This document shows positions 19,744 to 30,045 of a stretch of 64,000 nucleotides of DNA, in pieces. The notes beneath the pieces are model-generated. The model did no database searches and had not been told where the DNA came from. It worked only from the letters and a program-made list of their open reading frames with translations. Each line of letters begins with the position of its first letter. Within the stretch, counting starts at the first letter, position 1. Origin of the DNA: Roseibium aggregatum IAM 12614 (GTDB taxonomy: Bacteria > Pseudomonadota > Alphaproteobacteria > Rhizobiales > Stappiaceae); NCBI RefSeq assembly GCF_000168975.1, contig NZ_AAUW01000015.1, positions 111,124 through 175,123 on the forward strand. Reading direction: 5' to 3'. Both the position numbers and the translations under genes were made by a program.

Positions 19744-20147
19744 GATCTTCAATCCAGATCCGGCCGCGGCCTGGGCGGGCCGGAAAGACACCGTGGCGAT
19801 CGCCTGGAGCGAGCTGAGCACCAGCGCGGTCGCTGTTCGGATCGCTGCTGATCGTATGCGTTCCACAACCGCTGGCAACTAGACTAAAAATATTTATTCG
19901 GCGACAACTTTCGCCTCAAAAGCGCCGTGTTTGCTTCCTGCACCTCAGAAAAAGGAGAAAATATTCTTAAATTATCTTATATACCTGAGCGTTTCTAATG
20001 AAAAAATTTAGACCGTGCTTGAGGTCTACTTGTAATGTCAAAATTCGCGCCCTACCTGCCTTCCGCGCGATCCAGGCGCACGCTGCACGGCAAACCAGCC
20101 TTGTTCCGTGCTCGGTGTCAGACGTTGGCGCTGGCGGAACACCAATC

Positions 20148-21185
20148 ATGAACCTGTTGCTGAGCGAGGTGATGGGTGAAGCGGTATGGATGTGGGGAGT
20201 CTTCCTCGCGCTCGTGCTCGCTTTGCTGGCCTTCGACTTGGGCGTGCTCCATCGCCGCCCCCACGAGATAGGCATACGGGAAAGCCTGCTCCTTTCAGCG
20301 TTCTACATAAGCCTCGGATTGCTCTTCAGCCTATGGATCTGGCTGATGCTCGGTGCGCGTGAAGCCGCCATGTATCTAACGGGTTTCGTCGTCGAAAAGA
20401 GCCTGTCTCTCGACAACGTCTTCGTCATCGCCGTCATCTTTTCCTTCTTCGCGATCCCCAAGCAGTACCAGCACAGGGTCCTCATTTACGGGATCCTGGG
20501 TGTCATCGTGCTGCGAGGGCTGATGATTGGCGCCGGCACGGCAATCGTTTCCAGGTTCGAATGGGTCCTCTACCTGTTTGCGGCATTCCTCGTCTTTACC
20601 GGCGTGAAAATGCTGTTCAATTGCGAGCGCGAATGTGACGTGGCCGCAAACCCGGTCCAGCGAATGCTGCGCAAATGGCTTCCTCTGACCGCAAGTCTTC
20701 ATGGAGACCGGTTCTTCGTGCGGTCCGGTTCTCGGTTCCTGGCAACGCCGCTGCTCCTGGCTCTGGTGACCGTTGAATTCACCGATCTGATTTTCGCGGT
20801 CGACTCGATCCCCGCCATCTTCTCGATCACCACGGACCCCTATATCGTCTACACATCCAACATCTTCGCGATCCTTGGTCTTCGGGCTCTCTATTTCGTT
20901 CTGGCCGTGATGATGGATCGGTTCACCTATCTGAAATACGCGCTGTCCCTGGTGTTGGTCTTTATCGGCAGCAAGATTTTTGTTGCCGATCTCTTCGACT
21001 GGGAGAAATTCCCGCCGTCTCTGTCACTTGCAATCACACTCCTCCTCATCTGCGGGGGCATGTTGATATCCCTGTTTGTACCGCGAGCGAGCACGCCGCA
21101 GCCGACTGTGATCGACCTGCCACCTCATCCCACAACCGGCATCTCAAATTGCCGGACTGTTCCGAAGGTGCCGCGGCGTTCGTGA
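20148..21185 (+). CDS. TerC family membrane protein
   Basis: This 345-residue inner-membrane protein has about nine hydrophobic segments. The TerC signatures are visible: LLAFDLGVLHRR near residue 27, VEKSLSLDNVFV near 80 and VEFTDLIFAVDSIPAIF near 210, with buried acidic residues thought to bind metal ions. The family includes tellurite-resistance TerC and the manganese exporter Alx/MntP-like group. The ATG at 20148 was preferred because the residues encoded upstream (frame open to 19998) have no membrane character. I see no recognisable manganese riboswitch upstream. Confidence 0.88.
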   Translation: MNLLLSEVMGEAVWMWGVFLALVLALLAFDLGVLHRRPHEIGIRESLLLSAFYISLGLLFSLWIWLMLGAREAAMYLTGFVVEKSLSLDNVFVIAVIFSFFAIPKQYQHRVLIYGILGVIVLRGLMIGAGTAIVSRFEWVLYLFAAFLVFTGVKMLFNCERECDVAANPVQRMLRKWLPLTASLHGDRFFVRSGSRFLATPLLLALVTVEFTDLIFAVDSIPAIFSITTDPYIVYTSNIFAILGLRALYFVLAVMMDRFTYLKYALSLVLVFIGSKIFVADLFDWEKFPPSLSLAITLLLICGGMLISLFVPRASTPQPTVIDLPPHPTTGISNCRTVPKVPRRS

Positions 21186-21212
21186 TCGGCGATAAAGAGG
21201 TCAATTCCCGAG

Positions 21213-21956
21213 ATGTCAGACTTTCTTCTCTTCGTGGCCGTTGGTTTCGCCGCGCAGCTCATCGATGGCGCCATCGGCATGGCCTACGGCCTCGCGAGCA
21301 CGGCCGTGCTCCTCGGACTCGGATTTCCGCCGGTGACGGCCAGTGCCAGCGTGCACGCGGCGGAAGTGTTCACGACCGGGGCTTCAGCGCTTTCGCATTG
21401 GCGGTTTGGAAACGTGCGATGGAACATGGTCGCCCGGCTCGCCATCCCTGGTGCGATTGGCGGCTTTTGCGGCGCCATGGTCCTTTCCTTCATTGACGGC
21501 GACAAGGTGAGACCGGTCATCGCCATTTACCTCGCGATCATGGGTTTATGGATCGTGGCCAAAGCCGCGTTCCGCAAACAACGGCCTCCCGCTGAGCCAC
21601 GTATGCTGCCAGCGCTCGGTCTTGCCGGCGGACTTCTTGACTCGATCGGTGGGGGAGGGTGGGGCCCGATCGTTACCTCGAGCCTGATCGGTCAGGGCGG
21701 CGCCGCGCGCACGGCGATCGGCTCGACGAACGCGAGCGAGTTTCTGGTCACGCTCGCAATCTCCGGCACCTTTGTGCTGACGGTCGGGCTGGAGCTCTGG
21801 CCGATCATCCTGGGTCTGATCGTCGGCGGTGTGCTCGCCGCGCCCCTGGCGGCGCTTGTTGTCAAGCACATGCCCGACCGCCCGATAATGCTGATGGTTG
21901 GTGCTTTGATCCTGCTCCTGTCGGTGCGCGAGCTCGCGCAAATGATCGGGCTTTGA
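21213..21956 (+). CDS. TauE/SafE family sulfite or sulfonate exporter-like protein
   Basis: This is a 247-residue inner-membrane protein with about eight hydrophobic segments and the repeated TauE/SafE motifs: AQLIDGAIGMAYGL near residue 14, PxxASASVHAAE near 42, and in the second half GGLLDSIGGGGWGPI near 137 with GSTNASEF. Members export small organic acids or sulfur oxyanions. It lies 27 bases after the TerC gene and probably shares its transcript. The substrate is unknown. Confidence 0.88.
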   Translation: MSDFLLFVAVGFAAQLIDGAIGMAYGLASTAVLLGLGFPPVTASASVHAAEVFTTGASALSHWRFGNVRWNMVARLAIPGAIGGFCGAMVLSFIDGDKVRPVIAIYLAIMGLWIVAKAAFRKQRPPAEPRMLPALGLAGGLLDSIGGGGWGPIVTSSLIGQGGAARTAIGSTNASEFLVTLAISGTFVLTVGLELWPIILGLIVGGVLAAPLAALVVKHMPDRPIMLMVGALILLLSVRELAQMIGL

Positions 21957-22168
21957 GAGGGGCAAGTAAGCGGTAGATGGGTTGTGCTGGTTCGAACCTG
22001 GATTCGCAGAATCTGGCAGACAACTGTCTTTGCAGACGCAGCGAATGGCGACTTCAACGGGTTGCGTCGCAGCATTCTATCAGCGGGTGAATGTCGGCTA
22101 ATGGGATGTACCGGCTGCTTCACCCAGCAGGTTAGGCTTGGCCTATTTCTGCATGATGGAGAAGTAGC

Positions 22169-23227
22169 ATGGCGAAGACAGACTTTGATGAGCTGATGTC
22201 GATTGGCATCGATATTGGCAAAGACACGTTTCACGTCGTTGGTTTCGATACGGACGGGCAGCTTGTTTTGCGAAGGCAGATCAAACGCCTGGCGTTAATT
22301 GCGGTATTCGAGAAGCTGCCGCGATGTATCGTCGGGATGGAGGCGTGCCTGAGCGCCCATTTCGTGAGCCGGTCTCTGCGTAAGATGGGCTTCGAACCTC
22401 GGATCATTCCTGCGATCTACGTGAAGCCTTTCATCAAAGGGCAGAAGAACGATTACAACGATGCGGAAGCGATTGCCGAAGCAGCATTGCGTCCCAACTT
22501 GACCGTCGTTCCTGAGAAGAGTCAGGAGCAGCTCGACTTGCAGGCGCTCCATCGCGTTCGTTCGCGTCTGGTGTCGCGCCGGACGGCAACGATCAACCAG
22601 ATCCGCGCCTTTTTGATCGAGCAGGGCATCACGGTGCGCAAGGGTTTGCGCGCCCTGAAAAACTCCTTCGAAGCGATCCTGAAGGAACGCGAGGACGAGA
22701 TTTCACCGCGCATGCGCACGATTTTAATCGGGCTCTATGGCGATTGGCTATGGCTGGACGAGCGGATCGACACGGTTTCGAAGGAGATCGAACAAATCAG
22801 CCGAACCGAAGAGAACTGCGTCAACGTCATGACCATCCCCGGCATTGGCCCAATGATCTCGACGGCTATGGTTGCAGCTGTCGGCACAGGTGAAGCATTT
22901 GAGCGAGGTCGCGACTTTGCGGCCTGGGTTGGGCTAGTGCCTCGTCAATACAGTACCGGTGGGCGAACGGTCCTCGGACGTATCACCAAACGAGGCAGCC
23001 GATACCTTCGAATGCTCTTCGTCCAAGCCGCCAAGGTCATTCTGATGAGAACAAACAGGTGGCCGGATTTCAGTTTCGGCGGGTGGTTGACCAAAGCGGC
23101 GGAGAGGATGAACCGAAACAAGCTCGCGGTCGCTCTGGCGAATAAGCTGGCCAGAATGGCTTGGAGCATCCTGAGACACAAATCGGCGTTTGATGCGCCA
23201 AGAGACGAGGTCGCCATCGGCGTTTAG
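22169..23227 (+). mobile_element. IS110-family transposase, element 1
   Basis: This intact 352-residue DEDD transposase has the RuvC-like first aspartate in SIGIDIGKDTFHVVG (D15), the glutamate in GMEACLSAH, the aspartates in QKNDYNDAEAIAEA and the C-terminal transposase-20 domain with IPGIGPMIS and a serine in YSTGGRT. IS110 elements move as circles guided by a non-coding bridge RNA encoded beside the gene. No terminal inverted repeat could be fixed by eye; the element limits lie somewhere in 21960-22168 on the left and 23228-23498 on the right. Confidence 0.92.
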
Positions 23228-23498
23228 GCCGGATCGGCCCAAAGGAGTTCGCGATAGATAGAAAGCATGGAACGGAATAATTACGCCCCCAGAGTCTGAC
23301 GGCCCTTTCGGTCAACTTGGACCTTGCCGCTAATTAGATCAAGGCGCGTGCGTAACCCCAACAAGGCCACGACCCGCGTGTCGATCAATAGGCCGGATAC
23401 ATATGAGCGACTTCCGAGAACATGCTAAAAAGATCCTATGAGAGCGGCTCTGGCTCTCGGATAGGCTGACCGCGTTAATTTGATACGGGAGGCACACT
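23228..23498. other. Spacer between the two IS110 transposases
   Basis: The 271 bases contain no gene. They should include the right end of element 1 and the left end of element 2 and, depending on the subgroup, one or two bridge RNA genes. The AT-richer stretch with GGCTCTGGCTCTCGG near 23445-23460 and GATACGGGAGG before the second ATG is visible. I cannot place ends without relatives to compare. Confidence 0.4.
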
Positions 23499-24611
23499 AT
23501 GGATCAGTATCACGACGCAAACTCGACGGCCTACGTAGCGATTGAGCTCAGCAAGCGCAGCTGGATCGTCGGCATCGCCCATCCGGACCGCGACAAGCCG
23601 TCGATACATCGACTTTCTGGTGGTGACACGAAGGGGCTTCTTCGACGACTGGCCGCTACACACAGCAGTGGGCGTATGATCATTTGCTTTGAGGCCGGGC
23701 ATGACGGTTTCTGGCTTGCCCGCTTTCTGATCGCCCAAGGCTTTGATGTTCGCGTGCTCGATCCAGCAAGCCTGCAGGTCAATCGCCGGGCGCGACGGGT
23801 CAAGACGGATCGTATCGATGCTTTGGCGATGCTCAGGGCGCTGGCAGCACTTGATCGCGGGGAACGTCATGTCTGCGCGCAAGTGCGCATATTGAGCGTC
23901 GAAGAAGAAGACGCACGCAGGTCACATCGCGAGCGGGACAGGCTCATCCATGAGCGCACAGCCCACGTCAACCGGATCAAGGGGCTGCTCTTTGCCCAGG
24001 GCATTCGTGACGTTGAACCAAGGCAGCGCCGAAACCGCATTGACTTCACCCAACTCCAGACAGCGGAGGGACACAGGCTCCCACGACGTCTTCTCGCGGA
24101 ATTAAAGCGCGAATATGCCCGCCTGATCATGGTCGAAGATCAACTGCGTGAGGTCGAGAAGGAGCGCGACACAGCCGATGCGCAGTCCCCAGCAGTCGAA
24201 CAGAAGCGACTGGATCTTGAGCAGCTTCATGGTATCGGCGGAACAGCCTCCGCCATTCTTGCCCGCGAAGTCTTTGCACGAACGTTCGCATCGCGCCGCC
24301 ATTTGGCGTCGTATCTTGGCCTGACACCGAGCGCATACGACAGCGGAACTGTGACCAAATGCCAAGGCATTTCCAAGGCTGGCAACGCGTGGGCACGGCG
24401 CATTCTGATTGAGATCGCCTGGCTCTGGATCAAATATCAGCCAGACAGTCCCCTTTCGCGCTGGTATCTGACTCGAACACAAGGCCAGGGCGGCCGCATG
24501 CGCCGGATTATGCTGATCGCACTGGCCCGCAAGCTTGCCATTGTGCTGTGGCGCTACGTGGAAACAGGCGTTCTGCCAGAGAGGGCACGACTGTCACCAA
24601 CCATGGCATAA
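23499..24611 (+). mobile_element. IS110-family transposase, element 2
   Basis: This 370-residue transposase is only distantly related to element 1. The first motif reads AIELSKRSWIVG, with glutamate where element 1 has aspartate, a substitution that seems regular in this subgroup. The second acidic site is CFEAGHDGFW, the third KTDRIDALAMLRAL, and the C-terminal domain has LHGIGGTASAIL and YLGLTPSAYDSG. GGGAGG stands 9 bases before the ATG. It appears intact. It lies in tandem with element 1, in the same orientation. Confidence 0.9.
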
Positions 24612-24630
24612 ACTGAAGAACGAAAGAGCT

Positions 24631-24654
24631 TCAGACCTCCGGCCAGAGGTCTGA
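24631..24654 (+). other. Perfect hairpin just after transposase 2
   Basis: TCAGACCTC at 24631-24639 pairs perfectly with GAGGTCTGA at 24646-24654 around a six-base loop. It starts 20 bases after the transposase stop with no T-run. It could be part of the IS end, a bridge RNA stem or a transcription stop. Confidence 0.5.
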
Positions 24655-25085
24655 GGGCGGGATGACGGGCGTCGTGTCAACGATTGGCGCACCCTCGGAG
24701 CGCCGGCAAAAAGTGTGAACCCGTCCCCGATCCGTCCGCGTGAATGCAAGATTGTGGTCAGCCGTCATGGAGCTACCGGATATAAGTTGATGCGGGCATA
24801 TCCGCATGACCGTCGCGCAACGATCGAACCGTCCGAACTATAACGTATTAGCACTCGCGCTCTGCGGGTGATGGTGCTTTGCAACCCTATTGACAGAAAC
24901 GGCCTCATATAAATCATTTGCGAACAGCAGCCGGTACATACATTGGGCCGTTAGCGATAGTGCGTCCAATTTGCGTGAACGTCTGCTTTTTTGTCGAACG
25001 AACCGAAACCCGCCAGTCCACTCCCAGCCCCTAGGCAGCTATCCCTGCCACAGTCCAGAGAGCAAGAGAACGCCCCTTCTCTCCC
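24655..25085. other. Gap between IS110 element 2 and hutC
   Basis: No supported gene. It contains the right end of the second IS and then island-edge sequence that is AT-richer than the hut genes. A short inverted pair around GCACTCGCGCTCTGCGGGTG near 24850-24870 is visible. This is the right boundary of the accessory region. Confidence 0.45.
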
Positions 25086-25787
25086 TCAGATCTCCGTCCG
25101 CATCCGGTAGCCGGGGGCGAAGATCAGGCGGACGTGGGTGATCGGCAGGGGGCCGGTCCAGGTGATGCGTTCCATGGCGAAGAGGGCAGCGCCCGTGGAG
25201 GCGTCCAGTTTGCGGGACAGGGTCTTGTCGGCATTGACGGCGAAGAAGGAAATGTCGCCGTGGCTGTAGGGCGCGTTGTGGACCAGCCATTCGTTGGCGC
25301 TGACGTCCTCGAACGTCATGTCGCGGGCCGCGGGGGCCGCTTCCAGGTTGATGTAGCGTTCCTCGAAGACGTAAGGCCGGTCATCGGCAAAGTGCAGCGT
25401 CTTTAGAAACAGGACGTCCGCACCGAGGCTGACCTGGAACGCGCCGTGCAGCATCGGCGGCAGGGGGCGAAAGTCCCGTTCCAGCAGGCTGTGCCGGTAG
25501 GTGCGGCCGAGGGCTTCGACTTCCTCGCGCAGGATCGGGATGGTGAGTGTTGCGCGCTGGGGCGGGTTGAGTGCGACCCGCGTTCCCGCCCGGCGCTTGC
25601 GCACCACCAGGCCGCTTTCAGCCAGATCCCTGAGGGCCCGGTTGACGGTGGTGCGGGCGCAGCCGAACTCTTCGGCAAGATCGGCCTCGTGGGGGATCTG
25701 CTCTCCCGGCTGCCAGATCCGGTCATGGATCCGGCGAAGAAGCTCTTCGCGTATCCCCGTCCAGGAATTTGTGTCCGCCAGCGTCAA
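25086..25787 (-). CDS. hutC: Histidine utilisation repressor, GntR family
   Basis: This 233-residue regulator has an N-terminal GntR winged helix (EADLAEEFGCARTTVNRALRDL at about 33-54) and a C-terminal UTRA ligand domain (YVFEERYINLE near 140, then ITHVRLIFAPGYRM at the end). HutC binds urocanate, which releases it from hut operators. The gene is 39 bases downstream of hutF on the same strand, so the repressor is controlled with its own pathway. Confidence 0.92.
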   Translation of the reverse strand: MTLADTNSWTGIREELLRRIHDRIWQPGEQIPHEADLAEEFGCARTTVNRALRDLAESGLVVRKRRAGTRVALNPPQRATLTIPILREEVEALGRTYRHSLLERDFRPLPPMLHGAFQVSLGADVLFLKTLHFADDRPYVFEERYINLEAAPAARDMTFEDVSANEWLVHNAPYSHGDISFFAVNADKTLSRKLDASTGAALFAMERITWTGPLPITHVRLIFAPGYRMRTEI

Positions 25788-25826
25788 GTCGTCTTACCTG
25801 TTCAAGTCGTTCTTCAAAGCCAGTCT

Positions 25827-27206
25827 TTAAAGCCGGGCGCGCAGCGAAGCCATGGTGGCCCGGTATTTCGCGCGGATGGCGTTGCCTTTTACATGGTTTC
25901 CGCCGGAAACAACATGCCGGCCGGCAGACCAGACGTCCGCGACCATCCGGTCGTCACCGGCAAAGATCCAGGCATCCAGAATTTCATCGCCGTCCCGACC
26001 TTCCAGGTCGATGGCGCTGCCATCCAGCGCGACGAGATCGGCGAGCGCACCTTCCGAGATGCTGCCTGCCTGACGCCCCGCGGCCTGCGCACCGCCAGCA
26101 ACCACGCCATCGAACAAGACCCGGCCGGTGGATTTTTCCTTTGTCGCGACAGAAGCCCGACAGGTGTCGCGCAGGCGCTGGGAATATTCCAGCGTGCGCA
26201 GCTCTTCGGAAAGCGCGATGCGGATGTTGGAATCCGAACCGACACCGAACCGTCCGCCGGCGGCCAGATAGTCGACACCGTCGAAGATCCCGTCGCCAAG
26301 GCTGGATTCGGTGATCGGGCAAAGCCCCGCAACGGCCCCGGTCGCGGCAAGGCCGGCGGTCTCCTGCGGGGTCATCTGCGTGCAGTGGATCAGGCACCAG
26401 TTTTCGGAAACGGCGTGGTTGGCGAGCAGCCATTGCACCGGGCGCTGCCCCGTGGCCGCCAGAACCTCGTCCACCTCCGGGATCTGCTCGGCAAGATGCA
26501 TGTGCAGCGGATTGCCACCGGCAAGGGCAACGGCCTTCTTCAGACTGTCTGCGTCCACGGCGCGGAGCGAATGCGGGGCAACGCCGATGACCGCGTCCTC
26601 CGGCAGGGCCTTGAGCGCATGAGACGCAAGCTCGTGCAGTTTCTGGAAACGATCGAAATCATTGCCGAAACGGATCTGCCCGGCAGCCAGCGGGCGCCCG
26701 TCGCAGCCGCCGTACTGATAATGAACCGGCAGGTGCGTAAGGCCGATGCCGGTGTCGCTTGCCGCCGCCATGATGCGTTCGGACATTTCCGCCAGATTGG
26801 CGTAGGGCGCACCGCCCGGCTGATGGTGCAGATAGTGGAACTCGCCAACGGCGGCATAACCTGCCTCCAGCATTTCCATCTGCACGAAGGCGGCAATCGC
26901 CTCCACGTCTTCCGGCGTCAGGGCGTCCAGAAAGCGGAACATGATCTGGCGCCAGGTCCAGAAGCTGTCGCGGCCTTCGCTGCCGCGCCGCTCGCTCATG
27001 CCGGCCATCGCCCGCTGAAAGGCATGGCTGTGCAGGTTGACGGGGGCCGGCAGAAGAATGCCGACGCGCGCGCCCTTCGGCTGGGCGCCGCGTTCAACGG
27101 AGCCGATCCGGCCGTCCGGCCCGATCGAGACAGCGACATTTTCCACCCAGCCATCGGCCAGAAGCGCCTTTTCCGCAAAAACCGTCGCGCCCGAAACTGT
27201 CGACAT
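25827..27206 (-). CDS. hutF: Formimidoylglutamate deiminase
   Basis: This is a 459-residue amidohydrolase-superfamily enzyme. The zinc-binding motif appears as VNLHSHAFQRAM near residue 75; further ligands include PLHMHLAEQ and GVGSDSNIR. It converts N-formimino-L-glutamate to N-formyl-L-glutamate and ammonia, the step characteristic of the five-enzyme hut route, and so feeds HutG. AGGAAAAGA precedes the ATG. The gene is divergent from hutI across a 75-base region. Confidence 0.93.
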   Translation of the reverse strand: MSTVSGATVFAEKALLADGWVENVAVSIGPDGRIGSVERGAQPKGARVGILLPAPVNLHSHAFQRAMAGMSERRGSEGRDSFWTWRQIMFRFLDALTPEDVEAIAAFVQMEMLEAGYAAVGEFHYLHHQPGGAPYANLAEMSERIMAAASDTGIGLTHLPVHYQYGGCDGRPLAAGQIRFGNDFDRFQKLHELASHALKALPEDAVIGVAPHSLRAVDADSLKKAVALAGGNPLHMHLAEQIPEVDEVLAATGQRPVQWLLANHAVSENWCLIHCTQMTPQETAGLAATGAVAGLCPITESSLGDGIFDGVDYLAAGGRFGVGSDSNIRIALSEELRTLEYSQRLRDTCRASVATKEKSTGRVLFDGVVAGGAQAAGRQAGSISEGALADLVALDGSAIDLEGRDGDEILDAWIFAGDDRMVADVWSAGRHVVSGGNHVKGNAIRAKYRATMASLRARL

Positions 27207-27232
27207 ACCGTCTTTTCCTCCGTTGACACGTT

Positions 27233-27250
27233 AATATGTGCATGCATATT
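27233..27250. promoter_or_regulatory. Candidate HutC operator between hutF and hutI
   Basis: AATATG at 27233-27238 and CATATT at 27245-27250 form an imperfect 18-base palindrome in the 75-base divergent promoter region, surrounded by AT-rich sequence. The position is right for a repressor controlling both directions. The sequence is not an exact match to any published HutC box that I can recall. Confidence 0.45.
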
Positions 27251-27280
27251 ATCTTATAACGCAATCTAATCAAGCCGGAG

Positions 27281-28492
27281 ATGGACGTGCTGAAACGCCT
27301 CCTCACGAACGCCAAGCTGGCAACGCTCACCGCCAACGGAGAGCCCTACGGCCTGATTGAGGACGGCGCTCTGGTGATTGAGGGCGGCCGGATCTCCTGG
27401 ATCGGCAAGGCCGCCGACCTGCCGTCGCACTACGCCTCGCTCAACGCGGATGACCTCGACGGCCGGCTGGTGACCCCGGGGCTGATCGATTGCCATACCC
27501 ACGTTGTTTTCGGCGGCGACCGGGCACGCGAATTCGAAATGCGCCTTGAGGGCGCAAGTTACGAGGAAGTCGCCCGCGCCGGTGGCGGCATCGTTTCCAC
27601 GGTCAAGGCAACGCGCGCTGCCAGCGAAAAGCAGCTTCTGGAAGCCGCCCTGCCCCGCGTCGATGCGCTGATCGCAGAGGGCGTCACCGCCATTGAAATC
27701 AAGTCCGGCTACGGCCTCGACCGGGAAACCGAGCTGCGCATGCTGCGTACCGCCCGCAAGATCGGCAAACTGCGCCCGATCACCGTGAAGACCAGTTTCC
27801 TGGGCGCCCATGCCATTCCGGCCGAATACAAGGACAAGGCCGACCTCTATCTGGAAAAGGTCTGCCTGCCGGCGCTGGAAGCCGCCCACGCCGAAGGTCT
27901 GGTGGATGCGGTCGACGGGTTTTGCGAAGGCATCGCCTTTTCACCCGAACAGATCGGCAAGGTGTTCGACAAGGCCAAGCAGATCGGCCTGCCGGTGAAG
28001 CTGCATGCAGAGCAGTTGTCCAACCTGAACGGCGCGGCGCTGGCCGCTTCCTATGGCGCACTATCCGCCGACCATCTGGAGTATCTGGAAGAAGCAGGCG
28101 TCAAGGCGATGGCCGAAAGCGGGTCTGTTGCCGTGCTTTTGCCGGGCGCCTTCTACACTTTACGCGAAACGCAGTATCCGCCGCTCGATCTGCTGCGCAA
28201 GCACAAGGTGCCCGTTGCCCTTGCTACTGACTGCAATCCGGGATCCTCGCCGCTCACATCGCTGCTCCTGACCATGAACATGGGCTGCACCTTGTTCCGC
28301 ATGACACCGGAGGAAGCGCTGGCCGGTGTCACCCGCGAAGCCGCCCGGGCGCTTGGTCTTGATGATCACGGCACGCTGACCCCCGGCAAGCGGGCGGATC
28401 TCGCCGTGTGGAACGTCAGCCACCCGGCTGAGCTTTCCTATCGGATCGGCTTCAACTCCCTCTTCAAACGCATATTCGGAGGCTCTGAATGA
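27281..28492 (+). CDS. hutI: Imidazolonepropionase
   Basis: This 403-residue amidohydrolase has the metal site [15 protein letters not shown] near residue 68, KSGYGLD near 142, FLGAHAIP near 173, LHAEQLSN near 245 and TDCNPGSSP near 318. It hydrolyses 4-imidazolone-5-propionate to N-formimino-L-glutamate. GCCGGAG precedes the ATG at 27281. Its TGA overlaps the ATG of hutH, so the hut genes are translated as a unit. Confidence 0.95.
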   Translation: MDVLKRLLTNAKLATLTANGEPYGLIEDGALVIEGGRISWIGKAADLPSHYASLNADDLDGRLVTPGLIDCHTHVVFGGDRAREFEMRLEGASYEEVARAGGGIVSTVKATRAASEKQLLEAALPRVDALIAEGVTAIEIKSGYGLDRETELRMLRTARKIGKLRPITVKTSFLGAHAIPAEYKDKADLYLEKVCLPALEAAHAEGLVDAVDGFCEGIAFSPEQIGKVFDKAKQIGLPVKLHAEQLSNLNGAALAASYGALSADHLEYLEEAGVKAMAESGSVAVLLPGAFYTLRETQYPPLDLLRKHKVPVALATDCNPGSSPLTSLLLTMNMGCTLFRMTPEEALAGVTREAARALGLDDHGTLTPGKRADLAVWNVSHPAELSYRIGFNSLFKRIFGGSE

Positions 28493-30045
28493 GCGCCCTC
28501 ACCCTGACACCGGGCTCCGTGACCCTGGCGGATCTGGAACGCATCTACCGCGAAGAGCTGCCGGTGCGCATCGACCGTGCGGCGGAAGCTGCAATCAACC
28601 TTGCCTCCGAACGTGTCGCCAAGGCCGCGCAGGGTGGCGACGCTGTCTACGGCGTCAACACCGGCTTCGGTAAATTGGCCAGCGTCAAGATCGCCCCGGA
28701 AGACACGGCAACCCTGCAACGGAACCTGATCCTCTCCCATTGCTGCGGCGTCGGCGAACCGCTCGACAAGACCACCACCCGCCTGATGATGGTGCTGAAG
28801 CTGCTCTCGCTCGGCCGCGGCGCTTCTGGCGTGCGCTTCGAAGTGATGAAGCTGATCGAGGATTGCCTGGAAAGGAACGTCAGGCCAATGGTGCCCTCGC
28901 AAGGCTCCGTCGGCGCATCCGGCGATCTTGCCCCGCTGGCCCACATGACCGCCGTCCTGATTGGTGAAGGCGAAGCCGACTTCGATGGCACCCGCATGCC
29001 CGGCGGCGAAGCCCTTGCCAAGGCGGGATTGACCCCGGTCGTGCTTGGCCCAAAGGAAGGTCTCGGCCTGATCAACGGCACGCAGTTTTCGACCGCCTGC
29101 GCGCTCACCGGCCTGTTCGACGCCTGGCGCCTGGCCGAAGCAACCCTGATGACCGCCAGCCTTTCCACCGACGCCATCATGGGCTCGACGGCGCCGCTGT
29201 TGCCGGAAATTCATGAACTGCGCGGCCATCGCGGCCAGATCGAGGTGGCAAGCGCCATGCGCGCCATCATGGACGGCTCGGAAATTCGCGAAAGCCACCG
29301 GGAAGGCGATACCCGCGTGCAGGACCCATACTGCATCCGCTGCCAGCCGCAGGTGGCCGGCGCCTGTGTCGACCTTTTGCGCATGGCGGCCCGCACGCTT
29401 CAGATCGAGGCCAATGCGGCAACCGACAATCCGCTGGTGCTGATCGATGCCGACCGGATCGTTTCCGGCGGCAACTTCCACGCCGAGCCCGTCGCCTTTG
29501 CCGCCGACCAGATTGCACTGGCGATTGCCGAACTCGGCGCGATTTCCCAGCGCCGTGTTGCGCTGATGGTCGACCCGACGCTGTCGTTCGACCTGCCGCC
29601 GTTCCTGGCCAAGGATCCGGGCCTGAACTCCGGCATGATGATCGCGGAAGTCACCACCGCCGCCCTGATGAGCGAGAACAAGCATCTCGCCAATCCGTGC
29701 TCGACGGATTCCACCCCAACCAGCGCCAACCAGGAAGACCATGTCTCCATGGCAGCCCACGGTGCCCGCCGCCTTGCCCGCATGAACGCCAACCTCAGCC
29801 AGATCCTGGGAGTTGAACTGCTGTGTGCCACCGAAGGCATCGAGCACCGCGCCCCGCTGAAGACCAGCGCGTGCCTGCAAACGGTGATGAATGCTCTTCG
29901 TAGCGTCGTCCCCTCGCTGGAAAAGGACCGCTATATGGCACCGGACCTTGAAACGGCCGCCGGCCTGATCCGCAGCCGCAAGCTGGTCTCGGCAATTTCA
30001 GCAGGCCACATGATCACACTGGGAGACACCCATGCAGCCGGTTGA
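28489..30045 (+). CDS. hutH: Histidine ammonia-lyase
   Basis: This is a 518-residue lyase converting L-histidine to trans-urocanate and ammonia. The Ala-Ser-Gly triplet that cyclises to the MIO cofactor is at residues 143-145 in [14 protein letters not shown], close to the usual position, and the catalytic tyrosine lies in YGVNTGFG near 53. The length is normal for the family. The start overlaps hutI (ATGA) and the end overlaps hutG by 14 bases. Confidence 0.96.
   Translation: MSALTLTPGSVTLADLERIYREELPVRIDRAAEAAINLASERVAKAAQGGDAVYGVNTGFGKLASVKIAPEDTATLQRNLILSHCCGVGEPLDKTTTRLMMVLKLLSLGRGASGVRFEVMKLIEDCLERNVRPMVPSQGSVGASGDLAPLAHMTAVLIGEGEADFDGTRMPGGEALAKAGLTPVVLGPKEGLGLINGTQFSTACALTGLFDAWRLAEATLMTASLSTDAIMGSTAPLLPEIHELRGHRGQIEVASAMRAIMDGSEIRESHREGDTRVQDPYCIRCQPQVAGACVDLLRMAARTLQIEANAATDNPLVLIDADRIVSGGNFHAEPVAFAADQIALAIAELGAISQRRVALMVDPTLSFDLPPFLAKDPGLNSGMMIAEVTTAALMSENKHLANPCSTDSTPTSANQEDHVSMAAHGARRLARMNANLSQILGVELLCATEGIEHRAPLKTSACLQTVMNALRSVVPSLEKDRYMAPDLETAAGLIRSRKLVSAISAGHMITLGDTHAAG

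Noticed and set aside
20000..20147. A possible manganese (yybP-ykoY) riboswitch before the TerC gene
   Set aside because: The conserved motif and stem order are not present; only ordinary GC-rich leader is seen.
21985..22020. A tRNA-like GGTTCGAACC stretch upstream of the first IS110 gene
   Set aside because: The bases around it do not form a T-arm stem and no acceptor, anticodon or D-arm can be built.
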